Assembly: GCF_000258425.1 (NCBI RefSeq)
Contig: NC_017461.1
Location: 1,084,949 to 1,148,948, forward strand
Direction of reading: 5' to 3'
Origin: Fervidicoccus fontis Kam940
GTDB taxonomy: Archaea; Thermoproteota; Thermoprotei_A; Sulfolobales; Fervidicoccaceae
Length of the DNA: 64,000 nt
Each line of letters begins with the position of its first letter. The stretch's first letter is position 1. The position numbers were made by a program, and so were the translations under genes. This document shows positions 1 through 8,176 of this stretch, piece by piece. Under the pieces are notes generated by a model. The model saw nothing but the letters and a program-made list of their open reading frames with translations, had not been told where the DNA came from and did no database searches.

Positions 1-1268
1 TCCTTTAAGCCTGTAGGAAGCTTGACAGTTATAGTTATCTCGTATACTTTTGATATCTGTCCCCTATCTATGAATATGACGGTATCAATAATGCTAGGAA
101 TAACGCCGAGCTCAACTCTGTTAATAAACCTCTGTATTGCGTCAATCGGGCTCGTTGCGTGGAGTACTCCCACCATTCCAATTCCAGCCAGCCTTAAATC
201 GACATACAACTTAAAGTCATCATCTCCTCTCAATTCATCGAAAAATGTGTAGTCAGGTCTGCTTAACAATAAGATGTCATGTATCTCGTCCTTCTCGGCG
301 AAGTGCTTGCTGTATTGAACTATTTGAGGAGACAGCCTCATGTCTCTAGGCGATTCTATCGTCGTGACAATTTTCCCTTCTTTTTGATAGAATTCTGCTA
401 GAGCCTGCGCAAAAGTTGTCTTCCCCATTCCAGGGGCGCCTGCTATCAGAATACCTTCAGCCCTCTTCTTAAACCTCTCGAGAAGCTTTTCTGGCAACAT
501 ATAATCTTCAAGAGAGAGCTTTACAAGCGGCTTTACTGCAGTTATCATCCATTTGCTACCGAGAGGAGGTCTAACAATAACTATCCTGTATGCTCCGAGC
601 TGAACTATTGTGCTTCCAGATCTGTCTATTTCTATGAAAGAATCCTCCCTCGACTTTGCAGTTTCCACAATTTCATCAAAAATGCTCTGGATCTCAGCCC
701 TAGTTATGGGCTTATCAGACAATTGGACAAATGACCAGGATCCCGGTCTTCCCTTCTTTGCTATAGGCGGGACATCCTCTATTAAGTGCACGCTCATCGT
801 TTCATTATCAAAGAAATCCTCAAGCTTAAGCCTTTTAGATGCTGACGCTGGAACGTAGAGGGTCTTTATTCCCGTTGCTTGAGCAATCTGTGATGCTATC
901 TTGTCGCTTGTTATCAGGACGCTTTCAGTAGATATTGCAAGCTCTCTTACAATTCTAGAAAGCTCCAATATATCTACTTGAGAAAAAACTCTTTGAGAAT
1001 CTCCTACAATTTCCACTTCTATATTCCTTTCTTTTGCAAGCTCCCTTATTCTTTGGAGTTCTTCTATTCCTGCTAATCCGACGGCTTTCCCCTCAAAAGC
1101 CTCTTTCTCAATAAAAGAAACTAGCGTTTTATGTATGTATATCTTAGAAAGCTCTGGTATTTCATTTGATAATATTAGCTTCGTTACAATTCCTCCGATG
1201 AGTGAAGAATGGTCTGGGACAAAATTATCTGGAAATTTTTTATTTTCTGCAAAGAAACGGCTTTCCAT
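1..1268 (-). CDS. PIN domain-containing ATPase (PilT/VapC-type), C-terminus cut by window
   Basis: This gene runs off the left edge, so its stop and any C-terminal KH domain are not visible. The N-terminal ~150 residues look like a PIN nuclease-type domain with acidic residues. A P-loop ATPase follows, with Walker A GAPGMGKTTF around residue 285 and later motifs TIESPRDM and HATSPIDAI typical of PilT/GspE-like ATPases. This architecture is a known archaeal family (PINc/VapC-type ATPase); its cellular role is poorly defined, probably in RNA handling. The start is the ATG at 1268, with an AT-rich upstream region and no strong Shine-Dalgarno. Confidence 0.85.
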   Translation of the reverse strand, partial: MESRFFAENKKFPDNFVPDHSSLIGGIVTKLILSNEIPELSKIYIHKTLVSFIEKEAFEGKAVGLAGIEELQRIRELAKERNIEVEIVGDSQRVFSQVDILELSRIVRELAISTESVLITSDKIASQIAQATGIKTLYVPASASKRLKLEDFFDNETMSVHLIEDVPPIAKKGRPGSWSFVQLSDKPITRAEIQSIFDEIVETAKSREDSFIEIDRSGSTIVQLGAYRIVIVRPPLGSKWMITAVKPLVKLSLEDYMLPEKLLERFKKRAEGILIAGAPGMGKTTFAQALAEFYQKEGKIVTTIESPRDMRLSPQIVQYSKHFAEKDEIHDILLLSRPDYTFFDELRGDDDFKLYVDLRLAGIGMVGVLHATSPIDAIQRFINRVELGVIPSIIDTVIFIDRGQISKVYEITITVKLPTGLK

Positions 1269-1569
1269 GCTTTATTAAGCCCTCTTAAATTATGGTGTAT
1301 CACTAATTCTTAATTATTCCTAATTATATAAGAAAAGCCTTAATAATACTTCAGGTAATAAAATTTCTCTTGCGAGTATTTATATTTGCTTATTAGCCAA
1401 TTTACTAAAATAAATAAATTCAAAATGTATAATCAATTAATTAAGCAACAGTTATTTACGGCCGACTGAAACTTTCACTCTTTAAAATAGAGTAAGGTCA
1501 AAAGAATAAATTTGAAAACAAATTGTATTGCAAGAATACAATTTCAGCTATATGTTATAAATGCAATAA

Positions 1570-1634
1570 GCCCGCATCTCCCCGCCTTGAAAGATGAGGG
1601 CTCTCTACCCTGCCCATTGAAGGGGCGATGCTTC
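1570..1634 (-). repeat. Solitary IS605/tnpB right-end-like double hairpin (degenerate)
   Basis: A GC-rich island in AT-rich DNA. Read on the minus strand it has a first hairpin (GCCC, loop CTTCAAT, GGGC), a spacer GGGTAGAGAG, then a second imperfect stem ending AAGGCGGGGAGATG. This order resembles the 3' end of archaeal tnpB-associated (omega) RNAs and IS605 right ends. No tnpB is adjacent. It lies directly before the UbiA gene and creates a spurious 41-residue in-frame extension there. Confidence 0.45.
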
Positions 1635-2522
1635 ATGATAGAAAAGGTGAAAAATACGAAGGTAAATAGAAAAGAAAAAATAAAAGCATACATAGAAATA
1701 ATAAGAATTCCCAATTCCTTTATGATGGGTTTAGCCGTTTTGGTCGGAGTTCTTATAGCAAATCATGAGTACTTTTTAAATTTTAGAAACTATTTGACTA
1801 TATTGTCCGGCTTTGCAACAGGCTTCTTTCTAACAGCATCATCTATGGTCTTCAATGACTACAATGATAGAGAGATAGACCTTATAAATCAGCCTTCTAG
1901 ACCAATTCCAAGCAAAAGAATCGGAGAAAGGGAAGCGCTTTCTTATGGGATCCTTCTGTCTTTAATAGGAATTATTTCCTCTTTGTATACAGGTCTTTAT
2001 ACATTTGCTATTGCAATTTTGACATTCGGTATAGCTCTTCTATATAATTTCTGGGGAAAAAAGACAGGGCTCATCGGAAACTTTATGGTAAGTTATAGTG
2101 TAACCATCCCTCTAATTTATGGTGCAGTAATGATAAACTCTTTTACGTTTAAGATAATGATATTCGCATCTATGGTCTTCCTAACTAATACCGGTAGAGA
2201 GATAATAAAAGGAATTGCAGATATAGCAGGAGATTCTGTTAAAGGAATAAGAACCATTGCTGTTAAGTACGGTGCCAAAAGGGCATCAATTGTCGCATCT
2301 TGGTTTATTTTGGTAGCTGTTTTTCTGTCTTTTATCCCAACAATAACCAGAATGACCGGCCTGCTTTATTTTATTTTAGTCTTAGCTGTAGATGGAATAC
2401 TTATCTCATCTGTCCTCACCATTTTGAATAAAGCCGATAAGGAAATCGCCTTATTGGTAAAGAAGAGGATACTATTTGCAATGTTCTTGGGATTGATAGC
2501 GTTTTCACTTAGTTTTGTGTAG
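1635..2522 (+). CDS. Geranylgeranylglycerol-phosphate geranylgeranyltransferase (DGGGP synthase, UbiA family)
   Basis: UbiA-family membrane prenyltransferase that adds the second geranylgeranyl chain to GGGP in archaeal ether-lipid synthesis. The Mg-diphosphate motif NDYNDREIDLINQPSRPIPS (about residues 65-84) is characteristic of DGGGP synthases, and a second acidic motif DIAGDSVKGIRT follows near residue 195. Eight or nine membrane segments are apparent. The frame is open upstream to 1512, but that stretch is the hairpin repeat. The ATG at 1635 gives a normal family N-terminus (IKAYIEIIRIPNSF). Two geranylgeranyl-reductase-type genes elsewhere in the window belong to the same pathway. Confidence 0.9.
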   Translation: MIEKVKNTKVNRKEKIKAYIEIIRIPNSFMMGLAVLVGVLIANHEYFLNFRNYLTILSGFATGFFLTASSMVFNDYNDREIDLINQPSRPIPSKRIGEREALSYGILLSLIGIISSLYTGLYTFAIAILTFGIALLYNFWGKKTGLIGNFMVSYSVTIPLIYGAVMINSFTFKIMIFASMVFLTNTGREIIKGIADIAGDSVKGIRTIAVKYGAKRASIVASWFILVAVFLSFIPTITRMTGLLYFILVLAVDGILISSVLTILNKADKEIALLVKKRILFAMFLGLIAFSLSFV

Positions 2523-2709
2523 CTTATTTTTGCTGAAATGAATTTTGCTTTTAAGAACACAAGTTAATTTTCTCAAGTTTTATTCGACTCAAATTGTAAT
2601 ACAAAGAATTTAAACAATTATCTTTGGTTTACTGTAAGATTCCTTTTAACCCTTACTTAAATTTAATAATAAAAGTAAGGGAAAAAATGATTCGGGGTCT
2701 CAGTAAAAA

Positions 2710-3129
2710 ATGCTATCTGCAAGCCAAATACAAGTTCCGAGCGACAGTTACTCAACAAAGATTTACGCATACAAACCTAAAATTACGTTAATTTTGGACT
2801 GGAGTTATGAAAGTAGTGAAACTATAAAAAATGTATTGAAAGCAAAAAAGACGCTCTTCATGAATTATCTTATTGATATAGATGTCGATATGATAAATCT
2901 TCAGTTAATAGCACCAAGTGAAAATTTAAACAATAACTATAACCCGCCCGCTGTTTTTTTGAATGGAAAGCTACTTTCAGAAAGCAGAACAGTAAGCGAA
3001 GAAGAAATTATTGACTTGGTGCTAAGCGAATCAATTTCAGAGAATAAAGATCTACAAATTGAAATTCCATCGTCAATAAAGCAAAATCCTGTATTTGGAT
3101 CTTCTGCCCTCGCGTATAGCTCTCTATAA
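2710..3129 (+). CDS. Hypothetical protein, possible thioredoxin-like fold
   Basis: I do not recognise the family. The 139-residue product has a strand TLILDWSY near residue 27, a helix, and a PPAVFLNGKLL segment near residue 78. That last segment resembles the cis-proline strand of thioredoxin/glutaredoxin folds, but there is no CxxC motif, so a redox role is unlikely. There is no signal peptide or membrane segment. A TATA-like AT-rich tract lies 40-60 nt upstream, and a GGGGTC sequence precedes the ATG. It converges on the HTH gene, with 3 nt between stops. Confidence 0.6.
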   Translation: MLSASQIQVPSDSYSTKIYAYKPKITLILDWSYESSETIKNVLKAKKTLFMNYLIDIDVDMINLQLIAPSENLNNNYNPPAVFLNGKLLSESRTVSEEEIIDLVLSESISENKDLQIEIPSSIKQNPVFGSSALAYSSL

Positions 3130-3132
3130 CTT

Positions 3133-3432
3133 TTAAGCCGTTTTATTTGTTGAAAATTGTATTAGATTTCTTAACCTCTTGTATTCTTCGAGGAATTCTC
3201 TTCCCTTTTCGGTAATGTAAATTTTTCCATCCAATTGTTTAACTAATTCCTCCTGTATTAGATAACTTAAATATTTCTTCATTACTTTGTAGTCAAGCAT
3301 GGATTTATTAGAAAGATGAGTGGGTTTTGTTCCATCTTCCTTGATATTCGCTAAAATTGAAACCACAATTTCTAAATCATTGCGTCTCTGTCTGCTATAA
3401 ACAAAACTTCCAAGCTTGTTTGTACGTTCCAT
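3133..3432 (-). CDS. Winged-helix transcriptional regulator (HTH_45-like)
   Basis: About 99 residues with the pattern of short archaeal winged-helix proteins. Residues ~15-30 form helix 1 (NDLEIVVSILANI); THLSNKSMLDYKVMKKYLSYLIQEELV is the recognition helix region; KIYITEKGREFLEEY is the wing plus last helix. It probably binds DNA as a dimer; its target is not evident. The start chosen is ATG 3432, with a TGTGAT Shine-Dalgarno-like sequence just upstream; the frame extends 3 codons further. Monocistronic on the minus strand. Confidence 0.75.
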   Translation of the reverse strand: MERTNKLGSFVYSRQRRNDLEIVVSILANIKEDGTKPTHLSNKSMLDYKVMKKYLSYLIQEELVKQLDGKIYITEKGREFLEEYKRLRNLIQFSTNKTA

Positions 3433-3561
3433 TTTTATCACATCATGTAAAAATTTTATTTTATTTCAACCTTTTCCTAAATTCCTTATAATATATAGGT
3501 GCCTTTTTAACCTTTTTTTCTTGTCAATTTTTTTCCATAAAAGAATAAATGTTATATAAAT

Positions 3562-3990
3562 TTACTTTGTTAAATTATTTAAATCATCTAAGCTTAGTGA
3601 ATTAGAGGCGAGGTCCTTCGTAACTTTTATATTTCCATCCTTTGTCACTTCAGCTTTTTCTAGTGGAACAAACTTCCAACCTATTTTCCTATCAAAGTAA
3701 ACTGCAATAAAGCATCTCGCATTGCTTCCAGCCCTGCTAGACCACTCCTTAAGCTTACTTACTTGAAAAGAATCGACATATACGGTATCAGTTGCTCTTC
3801 TGGTCTTTACCTCAATAACGAAAATTCGGTTATTTTTTGCGGCTATAATATCAGGTTGATAGGTTTTTTTTGCCTTTGCTCCACTTGCTGGCGCTCTTAT
3901 CGTTGCAAATCCCATTTCCCAGAGCTTTCTCACGAGATCTCTCTCTTTCTGGAATCCTCTTATTCTGTTTTTTCTTTTTTCAATGTCCAT
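3562..3990 (-). CDS. hjc: Holliday junction resolvase Hjc
   Basis: Archaeal Hjc cuts four-way junctions during recombination and fork repair as a dimer of restriction-endonuclease fold. Visible motifs are RGFQKERDLVRKLWEMGF with the catalytic Glu, the RAPASGAK loop, PDIIAAKNNRIFVIEVKTR carrying the catalytic Asp and E-x-K, and a later Lys/Gln-rich segment. The length (142 aa) is normal for the family. The start is ATG 3990, preceded by AAGTGA; an upstream in-frame GTG at 3999 is inside that Shine-Dalgarno. Confidence 0.93.
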   Translation of the reverse strand: MDIEKRKNRIRGFQKERDLVRKLWEMGFATIRAPASGAKAKKTYQPDIIAAKNNRIFVIEVKTRRATDTVYVDSFQVSKLKEWSSRAGSNARCFIAVYFDRKIGWKFVPLEKAEVTKDGNIKVTKDLASNSLSLDDLNNLTK

Positions 3991-4026
3991 TTTTTTCACT
4001 TATTATGAAAGTTTTACATAAATATT

Positions 4027-4425
4027 TTAGGTTTTTTCGCTACTCATCATTTCTTCTTCTCTTTTTATCATTTCCTCAACGATGTCATAGCCATAAATAG
4101 ACTTTAACTGCTCCCTCCCTTCTTTTGTTATCATTTTTGCAGACCAAGGCTTAGAAATGTCTATATCAACGTACACCTTCTTAAAACCTAAAGAGCTTAG
4201 CTTCTTTTCTACCTCTTCCTCTACTACTGAAACAATCGATGATACCATTGGGCAAAAAGGCGTGGTGAGCCCCATTCTTATATAAACGCTCATATCGTCA
4301 TTGACCTGTATCTCATATATTAGTCCTAGATCATAAATGTTTACTGGAATTTCTGGATCGTAAACTCCCTTCAGTGCTTCTATTATTTTTTCTCTTATTT
4401 CGCTTTTATTAATAGCCTCACTCAT
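4027..4425 (-). CDS. MIP18/DUF59 family Fe-S assembly protein (SufT-like)
   Basis: A 132-residue DUF59-domain protein. The signature GVYDPEIPVNIYDLGLIYEI and the TTPFCPMVSSIVSVVEEEV segment with its conserved Cys are both present. The family helps deliver or mature iron-sulfur clusters; the exact partner is unknown. SufS lies elsewhere in this window (44.2 kb) and is not adjacent. The start ATG at 4425 has GGTGTGA 6 nt upstream. A charged C-terminal tail of ~30 residues extends past the core. Confidence 0.87.
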   Translation of the reverse strand: MSEAINKSEIREKIIEALKGVYDPEIPVNIYDLGLIYEIQVNDDMSVYIRMGLTTPFCPMVSSIVSVVEEEVEKKLSSLGFKKVYVDIDISKPWSAKMITKEGREQLKSIYGYDIVEEMIKREEEMMSSEKT

Positions 4426-4511
4426 AGTTTCACACCAAGATTAAGTATAATTTTCCAAATTTATTAATTCTACATACAGATGGTTCAGTCTTTTGAATTT
4501 AATGCTTCTTT

Positions 4512-4736
4512 TTAAGTCTTATCCTTTGAAATCTTCCTTTTTACCAGGTATATTGATAATGGAGGGGCAATAACAATTATGACTGCCCCTATTATGAAGA
4601 GGAACATGCCTAAAGATGTCTCAACATTTAAAAAGACTGAGAATATTATAAGAGCTATGCCTATAATAAAAAATGGGATCTGGTAACTGAAAAAAAGCTT
4701 GAAAATTTCCTTCTCTCTTTTTTTTCTATCGCTCAA
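4512..4736 (-). CDS. Small two-TM membrane protein
   Basis: The TTG at 4736 follows GGAGGTAAAA, an excellent Shine-Dalgarno. The gene would overlap the end of the cinA-like gene by 11 nt, suggesting translational coupling. An in-frame ATG at 4769 also exists but would give a 44-nt overlap. The 74-residue product has a basic N-terminus ([10 protein letters not shown]), two hydrophobic helices of about 20 residues, and a basic C-terminus (VKRKISKDKT). No family is recognised. The last gene of a glyA-cinA-like-membrane protein run. Confidence 0.65.
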   Translation of the reverse strand: MSDRKKREKEIFKLFFSYQIPFFIIGIALIIFSVFLNVETSLGMFLFIIGAVIIVIAPPLSIYLVKRKISKDKT

Positions 4737-5568
4737 TTTTACCTCCACTGAACTTTGTTTCGATTTCATTTATAATATCACTTGTTATCTCGCTTGCTAA
4801 TTTGTTTGCTTCCTCTTCAGTATTTCCAGTAGCAAGTATTTGGATTTCAATATACGGCTCGTTGCTTTCTTTTCCCTTAGGATGAGTTTTTATGTAGGCA
4901 TTTAGATATTTTTTGGAAGCTTTCTCTATCAACGGCGCAATGGCAGATTCCATTATTCCTCTCACTTTAATAATGTTTTCAGAAACTTTCTTTTTGCTCC
5001 ACATCTTTAAGACGGATTCGAGATCTTCTTCAAAGATTGCTTTCATTTCTGAAGGAACGCCTGGAAGCGATATGATGTAAGAGCCACTATAATAAAGCAT
5101 CATGCCAGGTGCTGTCCCGACAGGATTTTTCAGTGGGATTGATCCTTTTGGCATTTTAGCCATTTTCTCCCTCTCTTTTGTTAAAGGTTCAGACATCGCT
5201 TCATAAACTTTCTTTACCATATTAAGGGCATCTTCATTAACTTCGTACGGAATTTTTAACGATTTCGAGATAAATAGTAACGTGTTGTCATCATATGTTG
5301 GACCAAGTCCACCAGTAGTTATAACTATCCCGGCTTTATTTTCCAATGCTCTTTTTAGCTCGTTGCTGAATTCTTCAAATTCATCCGGCACAACAATAAT
5401 CCGTTTCACTTTAAATCCTAAGAATGAAAGCTTTCTTGCCAGCCAAGATGCATTTGTATTAACAGTTATTCCATTAAGAAGTTCAGTTCCAGTATTGATA
5501 ATCCAAACATTTTCATTTTGAGGAGGGGAAAAAAATCTTTCCATATTATACATTACCTTCTCTTTCAC
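4726..5568 (-). CDS. CinA-like molybdopterin-binding-domain protein
   Basis: The N-terminal ~175 residues form a MoaB/MogA-like domain: [10 protein letters not shown] with [40 protein letters not shown] and [14 protein letters not shown] are hallmark CinA-family motifs. The C-terminal ~80 residues match the small extra domain of archaeal CinA relatives; the bacterial NMN-deamidase domain is absent. Function in archaea is not settled (nucleotide-sugar/NMN metabolism has been proposed). GTG 5568 overlaps the glyA stop (GTGA); ATG 5553 behind GAGAAGGTA is an equally good start. Co-directional and coupled with glyA. Confidence 0.88.
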   Translation of the reverse strand: MKEKVMYNMERFFSPPQNENVWIINTGTELLNGITVNTNASWLARKLSFLGFKVKRIIVVPDEFEEFSNELKRALENKAGIVITTGGLGPTYDDNTLLFISKSLKIPYEVNEDALNMVKKVYEAMSEPLTKEREKMAKMPKGSIPLKNPVGTAPGMMLYYSGSYIISLPGVPSEMKAIFEEDLESVLKMWSKKKVSENIIKVRGIMESAIAPLIEKASKKYLNAYIKTHPKGKESNEPYIEIQILATGNTEEEANKLASEITSDIINEIETKFSGGKIER

Positions 5569-6875
5569 CTTAAAATTAAGATCTTGTCTTTAAGATCTCC
5601 TGCGTCTTCTAGTGTAAATCCATATTTTACTTCAAGGAAGCCTGATCTAAGCTCTATTACATCTTTTTTAACTTTTTCCGGATCCTCGTTATCTATCAGC
5701 AGTCTTCTCATTAGATGTGCTATTTCATACATTTCCTGCTTTCCCATCCCATACCTTGTCATTTCTTGTGTACCGAGTCTCAACCCGCTCGGATTCTGCA
5801 CATTTTCTGGAGGGTCATATGGTAATAAGTTTTTATTAGTAATGATGTTAGCGCTTTCTAGTAACGTTGCACATTTAGCTCCTCCGCCTTGTTTAGCAAC
5901 ATCTACTACAACCTGATGACTCATCGTATATCCCAGGTTTTCTCCAAGTACTTTAAATCCTTCCTCTGCTAATGCTTCAGCAAATTTTTTAGCATTCTCA
6001 ACAACAGCTTTAGCATACTGCTCTCCGTACTTCATCATCTCTAAAGTTGTGACTAAGGTTGCTGGTATCCTATGAAGATGGTGGTTGCTAAGGAAATATG
6101 GAAAGATCGTCTTTGAAACCTGCTTGTACAACCCCTCATCACTAAAAGCTATCAATCCTCCTTGCGGACCTGGGAAAGTTTTATGAGTACTCGCTGTCAT
6201 TACATCCGCTCCTTCCCTTAGCGGATTCCTCCAAACACCCCCGACTATCAGACCAAAGACGTGAGCCGCATCATATACTATTTTTGCTCCCCTTTCCTTT
6301 ACGGCATCAGCAAGCTCTTTAACTGGATGAGGGAATAAATATACACTTCCTCCAAGGACTAAAAACTTAAACTTTTCTTCTTTTATCATTTTTATTGCTT
6401 TATCTACATCAACATTCATCCTTTCTTCGTCATATGGAAGATAAACCTGCGTCATGCCTAAAGCTCCTAGCGTCCCAAATTTAGTATGACTGACATGGCT
6501 CCCGGCTTGTACGGGCGCAACAAGCGCTCTGTCTCCGGGTTCTCCCAATTCTTTAAAAACAGATGCATTTGCTATTGTTCCGCTAATAGGCCTAGTCTCT
6601 ATATACTGAATGTTGAGAATTTTTCCCATAAGTTCAGCAAGCATTATTTCGAGCTCATCGATGTATTTTGTTCCCTGATAGTACCTTTTTTTCGGTTTAC
6701 CTTCAGCATATCTGCTCATGAAGTCGCTCAAATATACAGCTTCAGCAAGAGGGCTCATTACGTTTTCGCTTGCTATTAAATTTATTGATTTTTTCCTCCT
6801 CCACTCATTTGCTTCATTTGTTAATTGCAACACATTTCTCAAGAGATTTTCAGGAGAGGACAATTTTATCACCAT
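5565..6875 (-). CDS. glyA: Serine hydroxymethyltransferase
   Basis: PLP enzyme interconverting serine and glycine with a one-carbon carrier (a pterin). [13 protein letters not shown] at the N-terminus, [12 protein letters not shown], the DAAHVFGLI cofactor aspartate, and [12 protein letters not shown] with the Schiff-base Lys near residue 231 identify the family. The length of 436 is normal for archaeal GlyA. The longest start is ATG 6875; a TTG four codons in (6863) is preceded by GGTGAT and fits the local start grammar better. Together with tdh/kbl at 54-56 kb it gives two routes to glycine. Confidence 0.95.
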   Translation of the reverse strand: MVIKLSSPENLLRNVLQLTNEANEWRRKKSINLIASENVMSPLAEAVYLSDFMSRYAEGKPKKRYYQGTKYIDELEIMLAELMGKILNIQYIETRPISGTIANASVFKELGEPGDRALVAPVQAGSHVSHTKFGTLGALGMTQVYLPYDEERMNVDVDKAIKMIKEEKFKFLVLGGSVYLFPHPVKELADAVKERGAKIVYDAAHVFGLIVGGVWRNPLREGADVMTASTHKTFPGPQGGLIAFSDEGLYKQVSKTIFPYFLSNHHLHRIPATLVTTLEMMKYGEQYAKAVVENAKKFAEALAEEGFKVLGENLGYTMSHQVVVDVAKQGGGAKCATLLESANIITNKNLLPYDPPENVQNPSGLRLGTQEMTRYGMGKQEMYEIAHLMRRLLIDNEDPEKVKKDVIELRSGFLEVKYGFTLEDAGDLKDKILILR

Positions 6876-6959
6876 AAATTTTTACATCATTAATTAATTA
6901 AATTCTCATTTTAGTTATAAATTTTTCAATAAAATTCAGCCCGCTTAATAGCTCTCTTA

Positions 6960-7067
6960 TTAAGATTTCGAATAAAATGGTTCAGCTTGCATGTGCATCC
7001 ATAATCTTACTTGGTCTTTTCTTTCCATCAGTGATAAGTACTCTTTAGAGGGATCATATTCCCCAAC
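6960..7067 (-). other. Possible short coding remnant or non-AUG small ORF
   Basis: The minus strand between glyA and the UPF0201 gene has an open frame of ~35 codons with coding-like composition (GEYDPSKEYLSLM, then QVRLWMHMQAEPFYSKS), ending at TAA 6962-6960. No ATG, GTG or TTG lies at its 5' end; an out-of-frame ATG at 7069 is one base off. It may be a tiny protein with an unusual start, a one-base frameshift, or a fossil. A TATA-like GCATATAAATC lies ~40 nt upstream. The rest of this gap shows nothing. Confidence 0.3.
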
Positions 7068-7150
7068 ATTTATTTAACCTTGGCTTATTAAGTATTTAGC
7101 AATATTCAAAAGATTTATATGCTTTAAAAAGGATAGAGATTCAGAGAAAA

Positions 7151-7603
7151 TCAATAGCAGTCAGGTTCTGGTACTCCTCTTTCAAAAACCGGTCTTCCTT
7201 TTCTAGTTGGAGGTGCCAACCAATCTATGACATCGTGAGGATTATCATGATATATATAGAGCTTAACAGCACCAAGGGGAGATTCTCTTTCTTCACTTAC
7301 AAAAGAAATCCTTCCAGCCGCTAATGCTTGTTTGTGTAACATTACAACTATCATCTTATCAGCTACACCTTCCTTTAGATATCTTCTTGCCGAATCTAAT
7401 ATCCTCTCGCTTCTAAGCAAGTAGTGCATTTTCTTCAGGCTTGAAATGCACTTAGATCTCGCTACAATTTTTTTCTCTATACCTAAATCTTCACTATATA
7501 TCTCTTCTGGCTCCATAATTTTTTCAACCAGCAAGGCTAGATTCTTTTCACTTTCTGTAGGTTTTACAGGTATTTCCATACGGACTCTTTCTTGCAATTG
7601 CAT
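7151..7603 (-). CDS. UPF0201 family putative RNA-binding protein
   Basis: A 150-residue member of UPF0201 (PF01877). Seen are the opening strand VRMEIPVKPTES, the helix around LLRSERILDSARRYLKEGV, HKQALAAGRISFVSE, ESPLGAVKLYIYHDNPHDVIDWLAP and the C-terminal tail. An RNA-binding role is only inferred from the fold. The ATG at 7603 has GGAGG 7 nt upstream, so the 40-nt overlap with the upstream kinase-like gene is probably real. In some archaea these two families are fused in one polypeptide, which supports functional coupling. Confidence 0.85.
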   Translation of the reverse strand: MQLQERVRMEIPVKPTESEKNLALLVEKIMEPEEIYSEDLGIEKKIVARSKCISSLKKMHYLLRSERILDSARRYLKEGVADKMIVVMLHKQALAAGRISFVSEERESPLGAVKLYIYHDNPHDVIDWLAPPTRKGRPVFERGVPEPDCY

Positions 7604-8139
7604 ATTTCATCCTCCTTACTTTTCAGGTAATCTATGACTTTACTGGGCGATTCATCATTAATTATCATGAAATCACTTAAAGATATTACATTGCCAATTC
7701 CGAAGCTTAGCTCTTTCAGATCTCTTTCAATGAGCTCTTCAAAGCTCCTAGGATCACCAGGTCTGCCTCTATAAAGTAGCCTTTCAAATCGCATATAAGG
7801 AGGCGAGTACACAGCTATAATGTTTATGCATTTGCTCACCTTTTTAAATTCACCAATTTCGTTTATGCTTCTCACTCCATCAATAACAACCGTCTCGGAT
7901 TTTTCTTTTTCAAGAATAGGTATCATTAGCTTAGCTACCCCACTCGGACCATACTTATTTCTTATCTCTTGGGCAATTGACAGTAGATTTTCTAAAGTTT
8001 TTTCTACGCCTCTTTCTTCCGCAATATTTCTAACTATGTCGCCCATAGAATAGACGGTATAACCTCTGCTTTTAAAGTAGCTTGAAACTATCGACTTTCC
8101 AGAACCTGGCATTCCTGTAATTAATATAAGCTTTCTCAT
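7564..8139 (-). CDS. UPF0200 family nucleoside/dephospho-CoA kinase-like P-loop protein
   Basis: Walker A ITGMPGSGKS near residue 10, then YSMGDIVRN, VVIDGVRSINEIGEFKK, RLLYRGRPGDPRSFEEL and IINDESP show the adenylate/dephospho-CoA kinase-like fold of UPF0200. The substrate is not proven; archaeal dephospho-CoA kinase or a nucleotide kinase are the usual suggestions. ATG 8139 follows GGGAGAT; another ATG lies 4 codons upstream (8151). It overlaps the UPF0201 gene and is transcribed with it. Confidence 0.85.
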   Translation of the reverse strand: MRKLILITGMPGSGKSIVSSYFKSRGYTVYSMGDIVRNIAEERGVEKTLENLLSIAQEIRNKYGPSGVAKLMIPILEKEKSETVVIDGVRSINEIGEFKKVSKCINIIAVYSPPYMRFERLLYRGRPGDPRSFEELIERDLKELSFGIGNVISLSDFMIINDESPSKVIDYLKSKEDEICNCKKESVWKYL

Positions 8140-8176
8140 ATCTCCCAGCATCTGGAATTAATTTTAAATCGTTATT

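Noticed and set aside
1512-1634. N-terminal 41-residue extension of the UbiA protein
   Set aside because: The stretch is the GC-rich double hairpin repeat, has no ribosome site, and does not look like a UbiA N-terminus.
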